Numbered from the stretch's first letter, positions 1 to 7,125 are shown. The stretch: DNA of 14,885 nucleotides from an uncultured Acidobacteriota bacterium (GCA_902826505.1 CADEFG010000005.1:9350-24234); one strand, 5' to 3'. Notes: a model not told the origin generated them from the letters alone. Translations and numbers: made by a program.

Positions 1-2
1 AA

Positions 3-392
3 ACAGACTTGGCGGTCTTTCGTCCTGCGAACGGAACCTGGTATTACCTGAAATCTTCGGACTTGAATTTTGCCGCCGTGCAATTCGGGCTCGGCACGGA
101 TAAACCCGTGCCGGCGGATTATGACGGCGACGGCAAAGCGGACATCGCCGTCTATCGCGATTCGAACAACATATTTCATATTCTTCGAAGCCACAATCTG
201 GCTTACTCTTCCTACCAAATGGGCAATCCGGGCGATATCATCCAACCCGGCGATTACAACGGCGACTCTGTTTTCGAAATTGCCTTTTACCGTCCTGCCA
301 CTCAAGCATGGGGTGTAATGTTCCGAACCCCTTCCACCAACTTCGGCGGCAGCAGCGTCTTGCCGACGGCTTCGATGTTGAGAATTGAATAA
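3..392 (+). CDS. VCBS/FG-GAP repeat protein, C-terminal fragment (5' end outside window)
   Basis: This is the last 129 residues of a larger protein that is open to the left window edge; the in-frame codons begin at base 3 (T-D-L-A-V-F). It contains the Asp-rich loop 'ADYDGDGKADIAVYR' and a degenerate copy 'GDYNGDSVFEIAFYR', the calcium-binding-type loops of VCBS/FG-GAP beta-propeller repeats, and ends '...SMLRIE'. It is clearly paralogous to the C-terminus of the complete protein that follows at 553, with the same repeat order and the same tail. By family analogy it would be secreted or surface-exposed and act in adhesion or as a structural scaffold, but no specific role can be read. The apparent TTG start at base 9 is only an artefact of the window boundary. 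Confidence 0.9.
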   Translation, partial: TDLAVFRPANGTWYYLKSSDLNFAAVQFGLGTDKPVPADYDGDGKADIAVYRDSNNIFHILRSHNLAYSSYQMGNPGDIIQPGDYNGDSVFEIAFYRPATQAWGVMFRTPSTNFGGSSVLPTASMLRIE

Positions 393-485
393 GGCATAAA
401 TAGCGCAACGAGTATTGATTCGTCGGGCTCTAAAACATCGAAAAACATATTCGCTGTCTTTGCCGCATTTCGCGTCATTTTTATT

Positions 486-514
486 TTGACTTTGCCGCAA
501 ATTCTAAATATGAA
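486..514 (+). promoter_or_regulatory. Candidate sigma-70-type promoter for the 553-2571 gene
   Basis: TTGACT at 486-491 and TATGAA at 509-514 are separated by exactly 17 bases, placing a start site near 521 and giving a leader of about 30 nt before the AGGAGG site. The -35 is a 5/6 match. The -10 is weaker, so this is a plausible but unproven promoter. It would let the second VCBS gene be transcribed independently of the upstream paralogue. Confidence 0.45.
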
Positions 515-540
515 TAGCGCAAACCAAACTTTTTCAAAAA

Positions 541-546
541 AGGAGG
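541..546 (+). promoter_or_regulatory. Consensus ribosome binding site AGGAGG
   Basis: A perfect AGGAGG lies 6 bases before the ATG at 553 and fixes that start codon for the VCBS-repeat protein. Confidence 0.85.
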
Positions 547-552
547 AATTCT

Positions 553-2571
553 ATGTCGCGCAGTAAAGCATCAAAACAGATTTTCCGGCTTTTACTTGTA
601 ACTTTTATTTCGATCTTTCTCAATCCCGAAATTGCCGCGCAATGCGCCGGAACCTACTTTAAACGCTTTTCGACGACTCTCGTGCCGATGAGCGTTAATC
701 TTTTTGACGCCGTCGATATGACCGGCGATGGCGTACCGGATCTCGTGGGCTTAAACACCCATCAGCAGGATTTGTACAGAGAAATATTTATCATCCTGCC
801 CGGGAATGGCGGCGGCGGATTCGGCGCGCCGATCACCTTCCAGGCACCGGACAACAATAAAATCTTTTCCTACATAATCGGAGATTTTGATAACGATAAT
901 TTCAAAGACGTTCTCCTGCATTACTTTTCACCCTCGATCCGCGATCAGGTTTTCAGAAATAACGGCGACGGAACCTTTACGGGAAAACCGATCCAACCGA
1001 TCATGTCGGGTCGTGCGCTTCATCTGATCGACATCAACAACGACGGAAAGGGCGATTTGATCTGGGCTGCCAATGGAATACGCTACCATTTGGGCAACGG
1101 CGACGGTTCGTTCCAGACCGGGGTCGTTTTTGCCAGTGGAAGCTTTGCTTTTCCCGGCGATTTCAACACGGACGGCAAAATCGATTTCATCGTCGGCGGT
1201 AATCTGCTGCTGAACCAGGGCGGCGGAGTCTTTACGACCGTTTCCAACGCAATCACTTACGGCACGGGCGAAGCGCCATTCGATGTCAGGGATTACACGA
1301 GCGACGGTAAACCCGACGTCATGCTGTTCACGCGTGGCACGAACGGCAAGATTTCGCTCCTCGTCAATACCGGCAGCAACAGTTTTCAGCGAACGGATTA
1401 CCTGCTCGTCATCAACCAGCAAAACTACAATTCGACCTCGAACGGATGGTTCTATGCCGGCAATTTCGGCGGCTCAGCCAGCAGCCCGGATGTTCTGGTG
1501 ACCGCTTGGGACATCAACAAAACGATCGTCTTCACCAACGACGGCGCGGGAAATCTTTCACCGCAAATCTTCAACTACAGTTTCAGAGGTGTTCCCGGCG
1601 ATTTTGACAGGGACGGCAAAATCGATACGGCTGTTATCTCCGGCACAAATCCGGCTCAAAGCCCACCGCGTAAACTATTTAACGAAGCGACCGCGACTGT
1701 GCAGAAAAACGTCTGCAATCCGGTCGGACAAACGATGCTCGTCGATTTCGACCATTCGGGCACGACGGATTTCAGCTACTGGACACCGGCGGACGGCGAA
1801 TGGTCATATCTGCCGGGCACTAACCCGAACGCCCCGAGCGTTTCTTTCAGTTGGGGTACGGAAAGTTTGGGCGATATTCCCGCGCCCGGTGATTTCGACG
1901 GCGACGGGACGACCGATTATGCAGTTTTCCGCAACAGCACCGGTGTTTGGTGGATTTTCCGCAGTTCCGACCAGCAGCCGTCCGCCGTTCAGTTCGGTCT
2001 GCCCGGTGATAAACCGGTCGCCTCGGATTACGACGGCGATTCGATTTCCGACGTCGCCGTCTGGCGACCATCGGACGGCAATTGGTACATCCTGTTTATG
2101 GGAACTCAGCAATACACCGTCGCGCATTGGGGACTGGATGGCGACAAACCCGTGCCCGCAGATTACGACGGCGACCAGAAAACAGACTTGGCGGTCTTTC
2201 GTCCTGCGAACGGAACCTGGTATTACCTGAAATCCTCGGATCTGAATTACGCAGTAGTGCAGTTCGGACTCGGCTCTGACAAGCCGATTCCCGCGGATTG
2301 GGACGGCGACGGCAAGGCGGATGTCGCGGTTTATCGTCCTTCAAACAGCGTTCTTCATATGCTGCGAAGCTCGAATTCCACCTATTTTTCCTACTTTTAC
2401 GGACTCTCGGGCGATCTTCCGCAGCCGGGCGACTACGACGGTGACGGCATGATCGATATCGTGAATTATCGTCCTTCAGCCTTAAACTGGTATCTGTTTT
2501 ATCAAACGCCGCCCGTCAGTTTCGGCGCGAGCGGCGTCGTTCCGACTTCATCTATATTGAGGATCGAATAA
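553..2571 (+). CDS. Secreted VCBS/FG-GAP repeat protein, 672 aa
   Basis: A signal peptide is visible (basic MSRSKASKQ, hydrophobic FRLLLVTFISIFL, then 'AAQC'), so the product is exported. The first half holds irregular FG-GAP-like repeats with D-x-[DN]-x-D-G loops (for example 'GDFDNDNFKD', 'IDINNDGKGD', 'GDFNTDGKID', 'GDFDRDGKID'), expected to form a beta-propeller. From nt 1741 a second repeat class begins: a 49-residue unit, then four units of exactly 45 residues starting at 1888, 2023, 2158 and 2293, and a last partial unit at 2428. Each carries a 'DYDGDGxxDxAVxR' loop followed by an aromatic 'W-Y/I' strand. Such proteins are usually surface or extracellular Ca-binding scaffolds or adhesins. 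The exact role is unknown. A tandem paralogue lies just upstream. Confidence 0.93.
   Translation: MSRSKASKQIFRLLLVTFISIFLNPEIAAQCAGTYFKRFSTTLVPMSVNLFDAVDMTGDGVPDLVGLNTHQQDLYREIFIILPGNGGGGFGAPITFQAPDNNKIFSYIIGDFDNDNFKDVLLHYFSPSIRDQVFRNNGDGTFTGKPIQPIMSGRALHLIDINNDGKGDLIWAANGIRYHLGNGDGSFQTGVVFASGSFAFPGDFNTDGKIDFIVGGNLLLNQGGGVFTTVSNAITYGTGEAPFDVRDYTSDGKPDVMLFTRGTNGKISLLVNTGSNSFQRTDYLLVINQQNYNSTSNGWFYAGNFGGSASSPDVLVTAWDINKTIVFTNDGAGNLSPQIFNYSFRGVPGDFDRDGKIDTAVISGTNPAQSPPRKLFNEATATVQKNVCNPVGQTMLVDFDHSGTTDFSYWTPADGEWSYLPGTNPNAPSVSFSWGTESLGDIPAPGDFDGDGTTDYAVFRNSTGVWWIFRSSDQQPSAVQFGLPGDKPVASDYDGDSISDVAVWRPSDGNWYILFMGTQQYTVAHWGLDGDKPVPADYDGDQKTDLAVFRPANGTWYYLKSSDLNYAVVQFGLGSDKPIPADWDGDGKADVAVYRPSNSVLHMLRSSNSTYFSYFYGLSGDLPQPGDYDGDGMIDIVNYRPSALNWYLFYQTPPVSFGASGVVPTSSILRIE
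1741..2571 (+). repeat. Tandem 135-bp coding repeats (45-aa VCBS units)
   Basis: Units start at 1741 (49 aa), 1888, 2023, 2158, 2293 and 2428. The four internal spacings are exactly 135 bp. Each unit begins with an Asp-rich loop (D-[FYW]-D-G-D) and has a conserved 'QFGL..DKP' segment before the next loop. The unit at 2158 shares 55 identical bases (2180-2234) with bases 1-55 of the window, in the upstream paralogue. Confidence 0.9.
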
Positions 2572-2576
2572 ATAAT

Positions 2577-2622
2577 AAACTCTAAACAGCAATCGAGTGC
2601 TCTCGATTGCTGTTTAGAGTTT
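2577..2622. terminator. 21-bp perfect palindrome with 4-nt loop between convergent genes
   Basis: The arm 2577-2597 (AAACTCTAAACAGCAATCGAG) misses being a Rho-independent terminator only in its 3' tail: it pairs base for base with 2602-2622 around the loop TGCT. It begins 6 bases after the stop of the VCBS protein and lies beyond the 3' end of purD on the other strand. On the minus strand it is followed by a T-rich stretch (TTTATTATTTATT); on the plus strand the tail is GGGCAATC, which lacks a U tract. A bidirectional transcription barrier between convergent genes is the simplest reading. Confidence 0.6.
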
Positions 2623-2656
2623 GGGCAATCAGAAGTTAATATTATGCAGCCGGGAC

Positions 2657-2720
2657 GCAAAGCTTTACGCTGAGATTTCCTCCGCGTTCCTCTGCGGTTT
2701 CTCTGCGCTTCGGCGTGGCA
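2657..2720. repeat. Dispersed-type intergenic repeat ('CTCTGCG' family)
   Basis: This non-coding stretch contains three imperfect copies of CTCTGCGgTTT-like units at 2680, 2690 and 2701, with 10-11 bp spacing. The reverse strand reads as CGCAGAG...CGCAGAGG...CGCGGAGG. Sequence of this type occurs as an interspersed, non-coding element in many bacterial genomes and produces spurious ORFs translating to 'HAEAQR..R', as the minus-strand ORF here does. Membership of that group is from memory of the pattern; copy number in this genome cannot be seen from one window. Confidence 0.5.
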
Positions 2721-2761
2721 GTTCTTGAACAACACTTTACGATGCCGCTGCCCGGTTTACT

Positions 2762-4033
2762 TTATCCGCCGATGTCGCGCCGGTACTGCATTCCATTCCA
2801 CGAAACATCGTTAACGGCTTCGTAGGCGCGGCTGATCGCTTCCGAAAGATTGTCGCCGACCGCCGTTACGCCGAGAATTCGTCCGCCCGAAGTTATAAAA
2901 TGATCGCGCTCGTCCCGGGCGGTTCCGGCGTGAAAAATTTCGACGCTTTCGTGATTTTTTGCCAAATCCAAGCCGTAAATAATATCTCCCGTTTGCGGTT
3001 TGTTCGGGTAATGGCGCGAAGCCAGAACGACGCAAGCCGCGCTGCCCAAGCGCCATTCGATCGAAATTTTATCGAGCGTTTGCGCGCGAATCGCTTCGCA
3101 GATTTCGACAAAATCGCTTTCGAGTTGAATCAAAATAACCTGTGTTTCAGGATCGCCGAACCGCACATTGTATTCCAAGACCTTCCCGCCCGAATCGGTC
3201 ATCATCAACCCCAAAAACAAAATTCCGCGAAACGGAAAACCTTCGGCGCGACAACCCGCGAGCGTCGGTTTGATTGTTTCTTCGATGATTTCGGCGGTTT
3301 GTTCTTCGGTTAACAAAAGCCGGTCGGAAATTGTTCCCATGCCGCCCGTGTTCGCCCCCGAATCGCCGTCGCCGATCCGTTTATGATCGCGCACCGGCGG
3401 CATCAACGCGAAATTTTCGCCGTCAGCAAACGCGATCAGCGAAACTTCCCTGCCGGATAAACATTCTTCGAGCACGATTTTTTCGACCGCTTCCTTGCCG
3501 ACGATTGTTTCGAGGTCGTCAATCGCTTCGAGCGCTTCGCGGCGGTTTTTCGCAACGACAACGCCCTTGCCTGCCGCTAAACCGTCGGCTTTGACAACCG
3601 TCGCCGCGTCCGTTTCACCAAAAAATCCGCTTTCCAAAATTTCTTTTGCCCCGGCGGTCGAAAAGGCGGTTTTATAACGGGCGGTCGGAATCGAATGTCG
3701 CACCATAAAATCTTTGGCAAAGGATTTACTCGATTCTAATTGCGCGGCTTTCCGGCTGACGCCGACAATTTTCAGATTTCTTTTTTCAAATTCGTCGACC
3801 ACGCCGAGCGCCAGCGATGTTTCGCCGCCGACAAATGTCAGATCGACTGCATTTGCCCCGGCAAAATCCGCCAGCTTTTCGATTTCCGTCGGTTTGATGC
3901 TGACACATTCGGCAATCTCGCTGATTCCGGCGTTCCCGTCGGCGCAGAATATTTTCGTGACTCTTTTACTTTTTTGAAATGCGCGGCACAGCGCGTGTTC
4001 GCGCCCGCCCGATCCGATAACCAATATTTTCAT
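2762..4033 (-). CDS. purD: Phosphoribosylamine--glycine ligase (GAR synthetase)
   Basis: This enzyme joins 5-phosphoribosylamine and glycine with ATP to give GAR, the second step of de novo purine synthesis in the cytoplasm. At 423 aa it has the normal family length. The N-domain shows 'GSGGREHAL' (residues 7-15). The ATP-grasp domain shows 'VKADGLAAGKGVVVA' (147-161), 'PVRDHKRIGDGDSG' (213-226), 'NTGGMGT' (228-234) and the metal/ATP-binding 'EYNVRFGDPETQ' (287-298). The C-domain runs from about 300 to the end. The N-domain motif usually written VGPE is VGGET here, a mild deviation. The ATG at 4033 starts directly on the conserved MKILVIGSGG, although no strong ribosome site precedes it. The gene stands alone, convergent with the VCBS gene and divergent from the zinc-ribbon gene. 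Confidence 0.97.
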   Translation of the reverse strand: MKILVIGSGGREHALCRAFQKSKRVTKIFCADGNAGISEIAECVSIKPTEIEKLADFAGANAVDLTFVGGETSLALGVVDEFEKRNLKIVGVSRKAAQLESSKSFAKDFMVRHSIPTARYKTAFSTAGAKEILESGFFGETDAATVVKADGLAAGKGVVVAKNRREALEAIDDLETIVGKEAVEKIVLEECLSGREVSLIAFADGENFALMPPVRDHKRIGDGDSGANTGGMGTISDRLLLTEEQTAEIIEETIKPTLAGCRAEGFPFRGILFLGLMMTDSGGKVLEYNVRFGDPETQVILIQLESDFVEICEAIRAQTLDKISIEWRLGSAACVVLASRHYPNKPQTGDIIYGLDLAKNHESVEIFHAGTARDERDHFITSGGRILGVTAVGDNLSEAISRAYEAVNDVSWNGMQYRRDIGG

Positions 4034-4182
4034 TGCTTTTATTTATCTCAAAAAGATATTTTTTAGTCTATCGGAGAGAATTTATTTTTTAGTTTTTGGT
4101 TGAACTTGACCGACTTTTTTTCTAAAATTTAAAACAAAGTTGGGTTTCCAAACAAAATATTTTGATTTTGTGACAAATGCAC

Positions 4183-4209
4183 TTGACAGCCCAAAACATT
4201 AGTTATAAT
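4183..4209 (+). promoter_or_regulatory. Strong sigma-70-type promoter (TTGACA ... TATAAT)
   Basis: Both hexamers match consensus perfectly: TTGACA at 4183-4188 and TATAAT at 4204-4209. The spacer is 15 bases, two short of the optimum. The predicted start is near 4216, about 200 nt before the ATG of the zinc-ribbon gene. Confidence 0.65.
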
Positions 4210-4215
4210 TTCAAC

Positions 4216-4402
4216 AAAGATTCACTCTATTAAAAACTATACAGAACATAAATTGTGTAATCGCTTTTAATTTTGCCGAAAAGGTTCGCACCCTCGTGTT
4301 TTGAGATTTTTTTTCTCATCCAGCGACCTGACCGGAGAAAGGTTTTAGCCCCCAGTAAATCTTTCTTTCAAAAAAAGTTTTGAAGAAAGTTTAAGCGAAA
4401 GC
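4216..4402 (+). promoter_or_regulatory. Long 5' leader of the zinc-ribbon gene, possible cis-regulatory RNA
   Basis: If transcription starts from the perfect-hexamer promoter, the mRNA carries about 190 nt of untranslated leader. Visible elements are a small GAGA/TCTC hairpin with a T-rich loop near 4304-4318, a G/C-containing core (about 4320-4353), and an imperfect stem-loop at 4361-4389 (CTTTCTTTCAAAA against TTTTGAAGAAAG) that ends 13 nt before the AAGGAGG site at 4403-4409. The motifs do not fit any riboswitch class I can recognise by eye. Temperature-dependent or protein-bound control of translation is possible but inferred. Confidence 0.35.
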
Positions 4403-4413
4403 AAGGAGGGAAG

Positions 4414-4809
4414 ATGAAACCACAAGTTGAATCGAATAACCTAAAAGAGTTTAACGAAAGAACATTTGCCGACGAAGTCGAATTTCAGGATAAAGATATC
4501 CTTTGCATAGATTGCGGACAGGATTTTGTCTGGTCGGTCGGAGAGCAAGTATTTTTCCGCGATAAAGGACTAACAAATCCGCCGAAACGATGCAAAGCCT
4601 GCAAACAAGCGAAAAACGAAAGACTGGCGGCGATTACCGCCGCGCAAGCCGCCGGCGTCAAACAAAGAATCGAAGTCGCCGTCCATTGTGCAAAATGTCA
4701 TTCTTACACCACCGTTCCGTTTTACCCTTCGCAAGGTCGCCCGGTTTTTTGCCGAAGTTGTTATTTAGAAAAACACCCTAATTTGATAAACGGCAACGCA
4801 ATCGATTAA
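4414..4809 (+). CDS. Double zinc-ribbon protein (zf-trcl plus CxxC-x17-CxxC domain), 131 aa
   Basis: Two separate zinc-ribbon modules are visible. Residues 28-70 carry C31-x2-C34 and C60-x2-C63 in the setting 'CIDCGQDFVWSVGEQ...LTNPPKRCKAC', which matches the 'probable zinc-ribbon' (zf-trcl) family. Residues 88-120 carry C92-x2-C95, exactly 17 residues, then C113-x2-C116 ('TTVPFYPSQGRPVFCRSC'), the CxxC-x17-CxxC domain type. All eight cysteines are present. There is no signal peptide or membrane segment, so it is cytoplasmic; zinc binding with a nucleic-acid or ribosome-linked role is a guess from the fold. An AAGGAGG at 4403-4409, four bases before the ATG, fixes the start. The long leader suggests post-transcriptional control. 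Confidence 0.9.
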   Translation: MKPQVESNNLKEFNERTFADEVEFQDKDILCIDCGQDFVWSVGEQVFFRDKGLTNPPKRCKACKQAKNERLAAITAAQAAGVKQRIEVAVHCAKCHSYTTVPFYPSQGRPVFCRSCYLEKHPNLINGNAID

Positions 4810-4825
4810 ATTTTGAGCAACTCCA

Positions 4826-6844
4826 TTAACCGCCGACGTGAACATTCGGACGCCGTTCCGGATCCGTTTCCGCCTGTCTTAATATCTCGCGCGTCACCGG
4901 TGCCGTGTCGCCTTCCCCGAACAATACATAACGGATCAGATACATGATCGGATTCCCTTCGCTCCAGCCGAAATAGACATGCGGGATCTTTCCCGTCCGG
5001 TCGCGCAGATACATCAATAATGCCGCGATCGCGTTCGGCACTGCCGGCGATTCCGTCCGTAAGACCCGGTAACCATCGACATCGACGCCGCGGATTTTGA
5101 GTTTTCCCTTAAATTCCGAGGCATCGCCGAGATCGATCTCATAAAAGATCACCGGATCGGTCGATGGAATATGGTTATCGATCCGTTTTTCGTGTTCCTT
5201 GAAACGATATTCGGCGACATCGCCTTTTTCCCGGCGATTGGTGACGATCCGAATATCGCCGGTTTCCATTTCCTCGAGAAATTCTTTGGCTTTATCGTCA
5301 AAAACGATATTGTCGATGCGGATCTCGGTCGAGCGCAGGGCGCGTGAGATAAAGGAAGCGGCGATGATCGTAAAGATGAAAAACGACGCGATCTTGATGC
5401 CGTCGGGACGTTCGATGATATTGGTGATCGTGGTATAGGCAAAGACAAATGAAATCAAAGCGAAAGCCCATTTCCAGCGATTTTTTCGCCGCCATGCCGA
5501 GAGCGTTACGGCGACCGCCGCCGAGCTCATTAAAACCAGTACGCCGGTTGCGTAAGCGCCGCCCTGCGCGTCAACATCGGCTTCGAATATTATCGTCACG
5601 GCAAAACAAATAACGGTAAAAACGATCGTCAGCGGACGCGTCGCGCGTGCCCATTCGGGAGCCATCCCGTAACGCGGCAGATAACGCGGGACGATGTTCA
5701 AAAGTCCCGCCATTGCCGACGCACCCGCAAACCATAAAATCAAAATCGTGCTGATGTCGTAGATCGTTCCGAAAACATTGCCGACCGCCGGGCTGAAAAT
5801 TTCGCCGAATTTATCGTGCGCGATATACGCCAGGGCGCGTCCGTTGGCTTTGCCTTTTTCGGTTCCGCAGGCACAAAATGTCGGAAGTTCGTGTATTTTT
5901 TCGGCATTATCGCAGGCAATTTGCGGACAAAATTCTTTTTCGGGAATCATCACGCTGGTGATAAAGCTGCTGGCAATCAGCATAAAACTCATGATCAAAG
6001 CGGCAGTTGCGAGCATTTTTCGCGTATTTCCGATGCGGTTCGGACTTTTGACGAGAGGCATCACGGCAACGCCGGTTTCAAATCCCGAAAGTCCCAGAGC
6101 AAGTTTCGGAAAAACGATCAGCGAAAGCGCGACGATCATCACGACACTCCGCGCTTCGACTCCGCCGGTTGAAGTTTTATTGGTAAAAAGCGCCGACTTC
6201 CAATTGGCGAGAAGTTCGGGATGGACAAAGAAAATTTCGTACAGCCCGACCGTTACGACGATCAGATTCAAGATCAAATAAATGGCGACCAGCACGACCG
6301 CGATGCCGATCGCTTCTTTAAAACCTTTTAGAAAAACGGCTCCCAAAACGGTAATCAGCACCAGCGTGACAGCCACCGGATGCTCAAGAAAATGCAAATT
6401 CCCCTGGACAAACGGATTTTCAAGCACGTGGGCAGTCGCGTCAGCCGCCGAAAGCGTGATCGTAATAACGAAATCTGTTGCGACAAATCCGAGCAGCGCC
6501 AGAACAAAGAGCTTGCCTTTCCAACGCGAAAGCAAGGCTTCGAGCATCGCGATCGAACCTTCGCCGTGCGGACTTTCCTTCGCGACCCGGCTGTAGATCG
6601 GTAACGCACCGAACAAAGTTAAAAGAATCAAAATCAAGGTAGCGACCGGCGACAAGACACCGGCGGCGATAAAGGCAATTCCGGGTTGATAACCGAGCGT
6701 CGAAAAATAGTCAACACCCGTCAAACACATGACTTTCCACCACGGATGCTGATGATGTCTGCCTTCCTGTTCGTGGGGTCCTTCGATTTCCTCAACCCCT
6801 TGATACATCCATCTTTGTAGCCAACTTCTTTTAACTTTTTCCAT
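4826..6844 (-). CDS. APC-superfamily permease, KimA-like (putative K+ or amino-acid transporter), 672 aa
   Basis: The protein has about 12 hydrophobic segments followed by a cytoplasmic C-terminal domain from about residue 505. 'LTGVDYFSTLGYQPGIAF' (41-58) occupies the place of the KimA TM1 segment LSSDALSSVAYGTEQ, and 'GLSGFETGVAVMP' with 'SPNRIGNTRKML' (251-278) corresponds to KimA 'ALTGVEAISNAIP...NAARTL'. This suggests proton-coupled uptake of K+ or of an amino acid across the inner membrane; the substrate is not decided. The loop at 301-340 carries four cysteines (306, 311, 324, 326), which is unusual. I chose ATG 6844 (MEKVKRSW) over the in-frame ATG 6883 because AAAGGGG stands just before it (spacing of only 3 nt) and 6883 lies inside a leader hairpin. 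The gene converges on the zinc-ribbon gene, 16 bp away. Confidence 0.88.
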   Translation of the reverse strand: MEKVKRSWLQRWMYQGVEEIEGPHEQEGRHHQHPWWKVMCLTGVDYFSTLGYQPGIAFIAAGVLSPVATLILILLTLFGALPIYSRVAKESPHGEGSIAMLEALLSRWKGKLFVLALLGFVATDFVITITLSAADATAHVLENPFVQGNLHFLEHPVAVTLVLITVLGAVFLKGFKEAIGIAVVLVAIYLILNLIVVTVGLYEIFFVHPELLANWKSALFTNKTSTGGVEARSVVMIVALSLIVFPKLALGLSGFETGVAVMPLVKSPNRIGNTRKMLATAALIMSFMLIASSFITSVMIPEKEFCPQIACDNAEKIHELPTFCACGTEKGKANGRALAYIAHDKFGEIFSPAVGNVFGTIYDISTILILWFAGASAMAGLLNIVPRYLPRYGMAPEWARATRPLTIVFTVICFAVTIIFEADVDAQGGAYATGVLVLMSSAAVAVTLSAWRRKNRWKWAFALISFVFAYTTITNIIERPDGIKIASFFIFTIIAASFISRALRSTEIRIDNIVFDDKAKEFLEEMETGDIRIVTNRREKGDVAEYRFKEHEKRIDNHIPSTDPVIFYEIDLGDASEFKGKLKIRGVDVDGYRVLRTESPAVPNAIAALLMYLRDRTGKIPHVYFGWSEGNPIMYLIRYVLFGEGDTAPVTREILRQAETDPERRPNVHVGG

Positions 6845-6863
6845 ATTCCCCTTTAAAGTGCAA

Positions 6864-6896
6864 AAAGACCGCCAGATAAACATATCTGCGGTCTTT
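6864..6896 (-). terminator. Terminator-like hairpin in the leader of the permease gene (possible attenuator)
   Basis: On the minus strand AAAGACCGCAGAT pairs with ATCTGGCGGTCTTT (13 bp, one bulged base) around a 6-nt loop, and the 3' arm runs into a T5 tract. The hairpin ends about 20 nt before the chosen permease ATG. It could end read-through from the metalloprotease transcript, but with so little room downstream the permease promoter must lie upstream of it, so it would sit inside the permease mRNA. Confidence 0.5.
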
Positions 6897-7125
6897 ATTG
6901 ATGTTATATCGAATATTTTTTTGTCACCGACACAGAATTCGGAGGTAAGTCTTTTTAATTATACAAAATATAGAACAAAAAAGATTTTACGGTTATTTAT
7001 CGGCAGGTCAAGCGAAGAGATGATCTGACGCTATGTAATTTACAAATGAGAGCCGGTAAAAAGGGTAAAATAAATCACTATGCGCCGGTTTTTGATAAGT
7101 ATTTTAAAATGATCAAAAAAAAATT
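6897..7125. other. Intergenic region between the protease 3' end and the permease hairpin
   Basis: This is AT-rich and without a supportable gene. On the minus strand a perfect TATAAT occurs at 6963-6958, but no good -35 stands 16-18 bases upstream. It would put the permease start site near 6950 and leave a leader of about 105 nt containing the hairpin at 6864-6896. The c-di-AMP (ydaO) and M-box riboswitch signatures were looked for by eye and not found. Confidence 0.5.

Larger units (their letters stand above)
4034..4413. other. 380-bp divergent intergenic region between purD and the zinc-ribbon gene
   Basis: This is AT-rich non-coding DNA. It holds the promoter at 4183-4209 and the long plus-strand leader described separately. 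The purD promoter must also lie here, facing left, but no convincing -35/-10 pair was found on the minus strand. No tRNA or small ORF with a ribosome site was recognised. Confidence 0.7.

Noticed and set aside
928..1422. Minus-strand 164-aa ORF inside the VCBS gene
   Set aside because: It is a shadow of the repetitive, G+C-rich plus-strand gene, has no ribosome site and resembles no protein; the plus frame has a signal peptide and conserved loops.
2502..2735. Minus-strand 77-aa ORF ('...HAEAQRNRRGTRRKSQ...')
   Set aside because: It runs through the dispersed repeat, the palindrome and the end of the VCBS gene. Peptides of this type are known spurious products of the CGCAGAG repeat.
2900..3313. 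Plus-strand 137-aa ORF opposite purD
   Set aside because: It is antisense to well-conserved PurD motifs and has no start signal.
4270..4310. preQ1-like motif (GGTTCGCACCCTC) in the zinc-ribbon leader
   Set aside because: The P1 stem (GAGG/CCTC) is not formed and the A-rich tail of the preQ1-I class is missing; the partial word match is likely chance.
6897..7125. c-di-AMP (ydaO) or M-box riboswitch before the permease
   Set aside because: The conserved core sequences of these classes are not visible on the minus strand; only the terminator-like hairpin remains.
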